Assembly (NCBI GenBank): GCA_022508725.1 | Contig: JAFLUR010000034.1 | Coordinates: forward strand, 1 to 12,444 | DNA: 12,444 bases | DNA from: Oscillospiraceae bacterium | Lineage (GTDB): Bacteria; Bacillota; Clostridia; UBA1381 | Direction of reading: 5' to 3' | Shown here: one piece after another, positions 1-9,000 of the stretch | Position numbering within the stretch: the stretch's first letter is position 1 | How the letters are laid out: the number at the start of each line of letters is the position of its first letter | Made by a program: the position numbers and the translations under genes | Notes under the pieces: model-generated | Told to the model about the DNA's origin: nothing | The model's database searches: none | The model's input: only the letters and a program-made list of their open reading frames with translations

Positions 1-2
1 AT

Positions 3-3000
3 GACGCGTCGATTTCAAGTCCGGGTTATTCGCTGGAAATAAGCGGCAGCGCCTCGGCTGAATTTTACAACAACAACGTTTCGCTTGACGGAGCAATAAA
101 GGTTAATAAAGACTCGGAAATCAAGGTTATGGAAATGTTCACGGGCAGCAATCGCTATACCGTTTTATGCCCCGACGCAGACAAGGGCGACTCCGTTATA
201 ACGGTGGATGAAGCTTTGCAAGAAAATGATGAGGCTTTGCCCGCTCTGTTCGCTCATTTTTCAAGCGCGGACGATGAATATTCCTTTGTTTACGACGAAA
301 TGAACAAAACAATGAAAAAAGCGGACCCAGTGGAAGAGCCCGAGGAAAACGCTTCCATCGACGGAGATCCCGTTGATTTTGCGACCGCTTTGTCCGATCC
401 GGGAAATGCCGGAAAAACAATAACGCTCCTTAAGAATATCACGGATTTTGAAGGCGCGAATATTACATACTATGTAAACATCGACGGCGACGGACACAGC
501 ATATCGCTTGCCCCGGGTGCCTCAAAATTCTTTGACGTCAAGATCTCTGCCAGCAATCATAACGACGGCTCCGTTCTGTCCTTCTCGAATATAACCCTTA
601 ACGGCAGACAGAACTCGTCTTTCCCCGTGTTTAACGTTGACATTTCGAATACGTCATCGGAAAACGACGGACTTATCATAGACTCGGGTACCGTTATCAC
701 CGGTCACGGCACCACCGGAGACGGCGCGGCGATACATATTACCCGCGGCCGCGTAAGTGTGAAAGGCAGCGCCGCCATACACGGCAACTCGGCAGTGGGC
801 AACGGCGGAGCCGTATTTGTTTCACGCGGCATCTTTACAATGGGCGGCGGCAGAATATACGATAACACCGCAAAGGTAAGAGGCGGCGGTATCGTGCTCG
901 ACAGCGGTTCCGAATGTCGCATAGTCGGCGGCAGCATCTCGGGCAACCGTGTAAACGATATTGACGAGGATATCGCGGTCATAGGAAGCGAATCCTCAGC
1001 GGCAAAATTTTCAATAAACGCCCAAAACAGCGTAAAGAACGTATATCTCGCAAAGGGGCAGTATATCTCATTATTGACCGTACTCCCCGCGGACGAAGTC
1101 ATAAATATCACTCTTGCGGACAATTTTGAAGAAGAATGCGGCTCCGCAACGGTAGTTGACGGAAGCGAGGCGGGAACCGTATCGGAAAGCAATTTCAATA
1201 TAACCAATTCCGGAAAAATCGCCGCTGCCGACGGAACGAATATCGTTACGCAGCGCAGCAGCATAGCGCAGATCACAAACGCCAAAAACGACGGCAGCGG
1301 AAGAGTGGAAGTAACCGAATACGATACTCTTACGCAGGCGTTTAAAGCCGCACTGGATATAACAAAGTTCGGCGGAAAGGATGTATCCGCCTCAAATCCC
1401 GTTGTTATCGACCTTTTCGGCGATGATGAAATAGGCGAAACACTCACCGCCTCCATGGGCAAGGCGGTAAAAATCAAAGGAAACGGCTGCACCGTGACCC
1501 GAAGCAGCGGCTTTTCGGACGAAATGTTCGTGACAAACGACGGATATATCTGTCTCGAAGGCGTTACGGCGGACGGCAAGCGTTTGTCGAATGCCGCTTA
1601 TATCGCAAAAACCGTCGGCACCCATTCCGATACCACAACCAAATCACCGTCATCATTTGTTCTGGGAAAAGGCGCGGTCATCCAAAACAACAGGGGCGGC
1701 GCGGTAAATGCGGAATCGGGTACATTCACATTAAACGGCGGCAGCATAATAAACTGTGACTACACAAATAACAGCACAACGGTTTATGCGGTCAAAACAA
1801 CGGACGGCCTGGAGCTGGGCGCGGACTCCGACGGCAAGATCGGAGAAATAACAAGCTCGACCTTATATCTCGATAAATATCTTGACAAGAACTGTTATAT
1901 CACTCTCACCACCACGTCCGTTCCCTCAGGCACCATCAACATAACCATGAATGATGATGCGACATACGACGATGTCGTAATAAAGGGTTCGGCAAGATAC
2001 CCTGCAACCGACGCTCTTCTCAAAAAAATAAAAGTGAGCGCCGGAAGCAGCAGAGCGGTAATAAAAAACAACGATATTGTTCTTGCTCCGGCAGAATTCG
2101 GCATCACCCTCGGAGATGCGGTATATGACAGACAAAGCGAGACATATTCGTATCAATATCTCGAAGTTACCGGCACAAACTCCATCGCCTCCGCGGTCAT
2201 CATGTTTTCCGATGTTCCGCAGGACAGCGACCGTATAGAAATAAAAAATTCGTATGAATATTCGGACGATCCGACCGTATCGGTATCCGTTGACAAGGAT
2301 TATATAAAGGTCATAAATTTCACGGAAGGAAAATCGACCGCTTATGTAACGGATTTCCTGCGCAATGTCGTATTCCACACCGACCCGACAAACGGACAGT
2401 ATGTAAAGATCCTCGTATCGGAAAATGAAGCGGACGAGGTATATTACAACGTTGCCAACGGTCATTATTACAAATACATCGATGAAGGCGTTTCGTGGAG
2501 CGACGCGTATAACGACGCGCTCGGCGAATCATTCTACGGACGCAGCGGCTATCTTGTTACCGTTACAGACAAGCGCGAACAGGATTATCTCGATAAAATG
2601 TCCGGCGAAAAATCAAGCTGGCTCGGCGCAACGAGAGCCGAAGCAACCAAAAACTCCAACGGTCAGATAACGCTCTCGGCGGAAGATAAGTATTACTCGT
2701 ATTTCTATTGGATATCCGGTCCCGAGGGCAAGGTCGTATTCGATTCCGACGGCAAAACCGCATACAGCGAAAACGCAAAGCTGTACACCGGCAGAAAAGC
2801 CGATGAGGTGCAGATCGGCAACGTCTACGATTATACAAACTGGCACAGCGGCGAACCCAATAACGACAATAAGATGAATTCCGAGGAATCCGGCTCGGGA
2901 TTTGTGGGCATGAGAAAATACACATTGATTGACGGAACTCAGTGGGGCGATTACACCTCCCGGTCGAACGATATAAAAGGATATTTCGTTGAATTCGGCG

Positions 3001-6000
3001 GGCTCGCCGATACCGAGGACAACAGCATCGTATCGGCGGACGGCAGAATAACCTCCCAAACGGTTGCGTCTTTCGGAGGAATGTCATATAAAAGCCTTTC
3101 CGAAGCGGTCGAAGAGGCTGTCGGTTCGGAAAGCTCTTCCCAAAACAGAGCCGTAATTACATTGACTAAGGATATCGATATGCTGGCGGGGATCGAAAAT
3201 ACCGTTGAGATCCCGGCGGGAAAATATATCAAAATAAACGGTGATCACCATACGATAACAAGAAAAAGCAGCATGAATTCCGTGAGCCTCATGGAAATAT
3301 ACGGCGATGTGCTTATGGAAGACGTTATCTTTGACGGCGGCGCGGTATGGAATGTATACGGCTCGGGAAATGTCGATTCAAGAATAAACAACGGCATAAC
3401 GTCGTCGGCGCCCATTCTTAAAGTAATCGGCAGCTCCGCCGATGTCATACTCAACGGCGTACAGATAAAAAGGAACGTAAATATGACGGAAAACAGCGGC
3501 GCCGTATGTGTTTCGGGCGGTATACTCGAGCTTGAAGACACCGATATTTACGAAAACGACTCTTACAACGGCGCGATATGCATTACCGGCGGACAGGTCA
3601 TCTTTAAAAGCGGAACGATAGAAAATAACGTTTCTTCCGGTCTCGGCGGCGCGGTGTATATAGCAAACGGAGCATCGGCTGTGTTTGAATCGTCCGCAGA
3701 GCTCATGAGCGCAGACGAAACGGATGACCGTATATCATTCAAAAACAATCAAGCCGAAAAGGGCGGCGCGGTATATATCGCGGAGGGCGGATCGCTTATC
3801 GCAAAAGACTCTTATATAAAGGACAACAGCGTTACCGGCGGCGAATACTGCGGACCGGGTATATATCTCGGCGGAAAAATGATACTTTACGGCGGATATA
3901 TATATGACGCGATACGCGTTCCGGCAACCTCCTATATCGAGGTTGAAAAACCGTTTGCGGATTCTCAGGAGGTATTCTGCGTTGAAGCCGAGCCTCCCAC
4001 AAGAGACAGCAGTCCCACGGTCGTTCTCTGCCCGAGCAACGAGGTCCCGGGAAATACAACAGCCGAAAGCATAAAGAATAAATTTGTGGTCTACGGATCG
4101 GGTCTGAAGCTCGATATTGACGGAAACAGGGAGAATTACGAGGCGGATGAAGGAAGACTTGTTGTCGTAAAGGCAATTCCGAAGCAAGGCGGATCCGGCG
4201 ACTATCGCTATTATATTATTGAAACAAAAGCCGATTTCGAATGGTTCGCCGATGAGGTGGATAAAAATTCATCGCTGAACGCCGAGCTTGTGAACGATAT
4301 CGACCTGAGAAACGAAGAAAAAATACGCGTTATCGGAGACTTTTCGGGAACCTTTAACGGAAACGATCACACTATCTCGGGTATCAACATAAACGATATT
4401 TCAAGAAACAACAGAGGCTTGTTCTCGTCCGTTTCCGGAACGGTCAAAAATCTCCGCGCGGAGGGAACAATCCGCGGAAAACACAATGTCGGCGGTATTG
4501 CCGGCCGCATTATCGGCGACAGCGAAAAAAGCGGCGGCATATACGACTGCTCGTTCAGCGGCTCGATATACGCGTACGGCGGTCAGGCGGGCGGTATCGC
4601 GGGATATATGCAGCAGAATACCTTTATCATAAACTGCGCGAACCATGCGGATGTAAAGATGGACTTTATAGACAAGGATCAGAGCGCTTCGGACGTAATG
4701 GGCACCTACGCGCCCTCGGGCGACAGGACCGGCGCCGGCGGTATAGTCGGATATATGTACGGAACCGCTCAAAGACCGAGCTATGTAATCAACTGCTTTA
4801 ATGCCGGATTTATAAAATCTCTTGCCGAAAGAGTTCAGGAATCGAACGCCGGCGGCATAGTGGGCTATACTCCCAACATAAGCGACAACGGAATTCCCTC
4901 ATATGTGGATAACGTGTATAACGCGGGAAGAGTCGAGGTAAGCTACAGAGACAGCCGCGCGGGCACCATCGCCTGCTACAGCGGCGGTTATTCGATAGGC
5001 ATGGGCAATCAGAAGGATCCCGATTACAACAGCGCGTTTACCTATTACATAACAAATTCGGTTGACAACATAGGCACATCAAAATCGGATATCGGCGGTC
5101 AGACATTCGTGGGACGTCTCAGGGGTAAGGAGCTTTCGGATGATGAAATGAAATCGGATGTGCTTCTCAGAAAGCTGAACGCGAACGTGACGACATTCAG
5201 AAAAGACAGCACATATTCAAAATATGCCGGCAGACTGCATTACTGGAAATTCTCCGATGATTCGGACTATGAATACCCGGTAATAATTTCCAACGAGGAC
5301 ATTCCGGTCACGGTCACTCTTCTCGAAAAGCAGTCAAAATCGATCGACGGATTACTTGAAATAAACGCGGCATACGATCCTCAGCCCTTGGAGAATACCT
5401 CGGTCAATATGGAAATATACGATGACGACAACACCGACCCCGACGCCGCGCCTCTTGCGACAATATCGGCAACGGTGTATGCAAACATCGATATGAGCCA
5501 AGACGATGCCGCAAATATCAAGGCGATATATCCGGAAACCGGCTTTGTCCCCGCGGGTATTCATAACTACAGCATAATCACAAAAGATTTAAACGGCAAA
5601 GTCATAGACTTTAACACAAGCGAAAGACAGAAAATCTCTTTCCTCTCGCTCGAGGTTGACCTCGACGGAAACATAAATCCGATGAACGACTATTTCAGAG
5701 AGGTCTTTGATGATGCGAAAAGCGCTCTTTGGTATCTTGATACCGACGGCGCTTGGAAGGCAATGCCCGACAGCGGCAAAACACCCTCCGATATCGGCTT
5801 TGACGAGAACGATACGGCGGTGTTCAAAACCGGCACATCGGCGGAGGATGAATCGGGTTATACGGCATATCTGTCAAAATCAAAGATAGCGCCCGCATTG
5901 GACCTTGACAAGGATAAAAACGGAAAATATACGGGATATGTTATCGGAGTGGTGTCCGGTATGGAATATTCGTATTTTGTCGATGGAAACGATGAGCCGG

Positions 6001-9000
6001 TCACAAAAACGGTATCGCAAAACGACCTTGTTTATGTGATCGAGGAAAGAACATACAAATTCGCTCTCCCCATCGATCTCACAAAGAATGAGGAAAAAAG
6101 ATACGTCACCTTTAAGAAACCCGCAGGCGGCGAAGACGGCACCGAAATTCCGCAGACGATTTTGAAAATCCCCCCGGAACGCGGACAAACGGAAATGCTC
6201 TCAAAGGCGCAGTTTACCAACTATAACAGCGAAACGGGAGAAAGCGCGGTAATTTCATATGCAAATGATATACAGTATTCCACCGACAACGGACGCGAGT
6301 GGATTTATAAGGACGAAAACGATGCGGTAATAGACCCGGAAAGCTTTACCGGCGGAGAAATACTTATCCGTGACCACGGCACCGAAACGCAAATGCCGAG
6401 CAGTCCGAAAATTATCAGACTTATAGACGCATCCGAGCTTATAATCGGCATAAACAACGAAAATAAGATCACCGCATCGGGCAAATACGCCTTTGCGGCG
6501 GAGGATAAAAAAGCCTTTATCACCGCATCGATAGGCAGCGGAGATAATGTACGCACTCAAAAGGTCGAGGTAACGGTTGACGAAAGCAACAAATTCTCGG
6601 TAGTATTCGATGAGCTTACGGCAGAGCTCGGCGTATCCGAAATAACGGTGAATATAACCGATTCGGAGGAAAACAATCCGATAAGCGTCAAAAAGACGGT
6701 TCTGCTGCTTATGGTAGATCTTGAAAACGGCATAATAAAGGGAATAAATAAATTTATGACCTTTAAGATCGACGGAAAAGAGCCTGCCGCGGGCGAAAGC
6801 GAATGGTCAAATCTCGACGGCGAAGAGTATTGTTTCGATATAATCGATGAAGTATCGGTTATGGAGATCCCGACAGACTGGTATAACAACACCGTAAGGG
6901 TAAAAACTCCGGACAGCGCTGACAGAACAGCCGTAGCTACATTGGTTATCGGCTCTCAAGTCAAGGAAAGCACTCCTAAAGTCGGTATGGACATAGAAGG
7001 CGGATTTCTTACAAATGTCGGTGAAAACTATGAATATTCTCTTGACGGCGAAAACCGCCGGAAGCTTACATCAGCTCTTGAGGAGGATATGTTCAACGAA
7101 GATAATACCGGCAGAGAGATACTGATTTACAAAAAATCCTCGGCGGAGGGTATAAAGGACAGCGATCCGCAGATACTTCAGCTTGCGGACAGAATGCCCG
7201 ATCCGCAGGATATCGATCCCAAATCGGTACAACCGTTCCTAACAAACACCTCTCTCGGAATGATACAGATAACTCCGGCGGTCAGCGGTCAGGTATATTC
7301 GGTTGACGGCGAAAAATGGGCATCGGCGATAGGAACAACGGTGCCTCTCTCGGTAGGAAAGCCGTTGGAGGCGGGACTTTCGGTTCCGATCTATACAAGA
7401 ATTCCGTCGGATAAAATCAAATTCCCGTCAAGAATGAAATCGCTCAGCGTGACCTTTGAGCTTGACGATGAGGGAAATCTGACATGGAAGATCAAGGCTC
7501 TTACGCCCGATGAAATCCCGCTTGAGGATATAACGGTAAACGGAAACAGAATTACCGTAAAGGCAAAATCCGGACTTGAATACTGCTACAGTCTCAAAGG
7601 AGAAGGTCCAAGCAACAAATGGGAAACTCCCTCACTTGTGAACGGCGTTCTCGAGGTTACTTTCAGAGGTCTTAAAACAAGCACGGAATATACGATCTAC
7701 GCAAGAACGGCGGCAACGGAATATCTTGACCCGTCCGACCCGACAAACGGCACAACCGTAAAGACGGGCGATAAGGAAATTCAGGACGCGCCGGATCAGT
7801 CGGAGATCGAAGGATCCATAACCGCAGGCGATACATATATACTTGTAAAACCGGCAAATCCGGAATACGAGTATTCCATAGACAAAGGAGCTAACTGGGT
7901 ATCCCCGACGCAGGACGACGAAGGAGTATATTATGTACTCTTTGACAATCTTTCACCCAATACGACTTACAGCGTATGGGTAAGACGCAAAAAGACCGAT
8001 ACGGCAGATCCGTCCGATCCGTCGATCGTTGATAAAAAGACGGAAAGCAAGGAAAAGCTGCCGGGCGAGGTTCCCGCTGAAATTCTTCCGGGCGATATTT
8101 CGGTATCGGATACGTCGATAACGGTAAATAATGCGGATTCCGCAAACGAATATTCGGTTGACGGCGTTACATGGATAAAACCGTCAAACGGAAAGGCTGT
8201 AATATCAGGACTCACTCCGAATACCGAATATACGGTAAGAGCGAGAAGAGCGGAGGATGCCAATCATAATCCGTCCGACCCGACAGCCGGCATTAAGGTA
8301 AAAACGCTGAAAGCAAAAGCACCGAAACCCGCTCCCGTTGATGAAAAGGATGTTACCGTAGGTTCAAACAAAATAGAGATAAAAGCGGTAATAGGTCAGG
8401 AATATTCGGTTGACGGCGGCGCTACATGGAAGGGCGGAAAGACTGCCAAGGTAACGATAACGGGATTAAAGTCTCTTACCGATTACAAGCTGATAACCCG
8501 TGTTGCCGAAACCGAAACAATGTCGGCATCCGACCCGTCCGATCCGCTTGAAATAACCACCACGAAACCCACCGGCGGCGGTGGCGGCGGTGGCGGCGGC
8601 GGCGGTGGCGGCGGCGGAAGCAGTTCAAAAGCAACCTCCGCTCCGTCCTCTACGCAAGCACCGGTAAACGAATCGACTCCGGCACCGGCAGAAACCCAAG
8701 CGCCCAAAGCAACGGAAGTGCCTATACCTGAGGCAAACAAGACCGGAAAGGTAAGCATTTCCAAGACAAAGGACGTTATCACAACAGCCGTCATAAAGGG
8801 CGGTCCTTATGCGGGACGTCATCTTCCGACATATATTATCGTAGGCGATGACGGTGAAACCACCGCTATAGTAACAAATCTCGAGGGCGTGGATTACGAA
8901 TTGATCTACACGACCATAACGTTTAACGATATGATCAAGCACTGGGCAAAAACTCTCGTAAATGAGGCGGCAAAACGCCGTATAGTAAAGGGATATGAGG

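Noticed and set aside
704..1579. 291-codon open frame on the minus strand
   Set aside because: It lies wholly inside the beta-helix part of the giant gene, has no credible RBS or family match, and arises from the codon bias of the sense strand.
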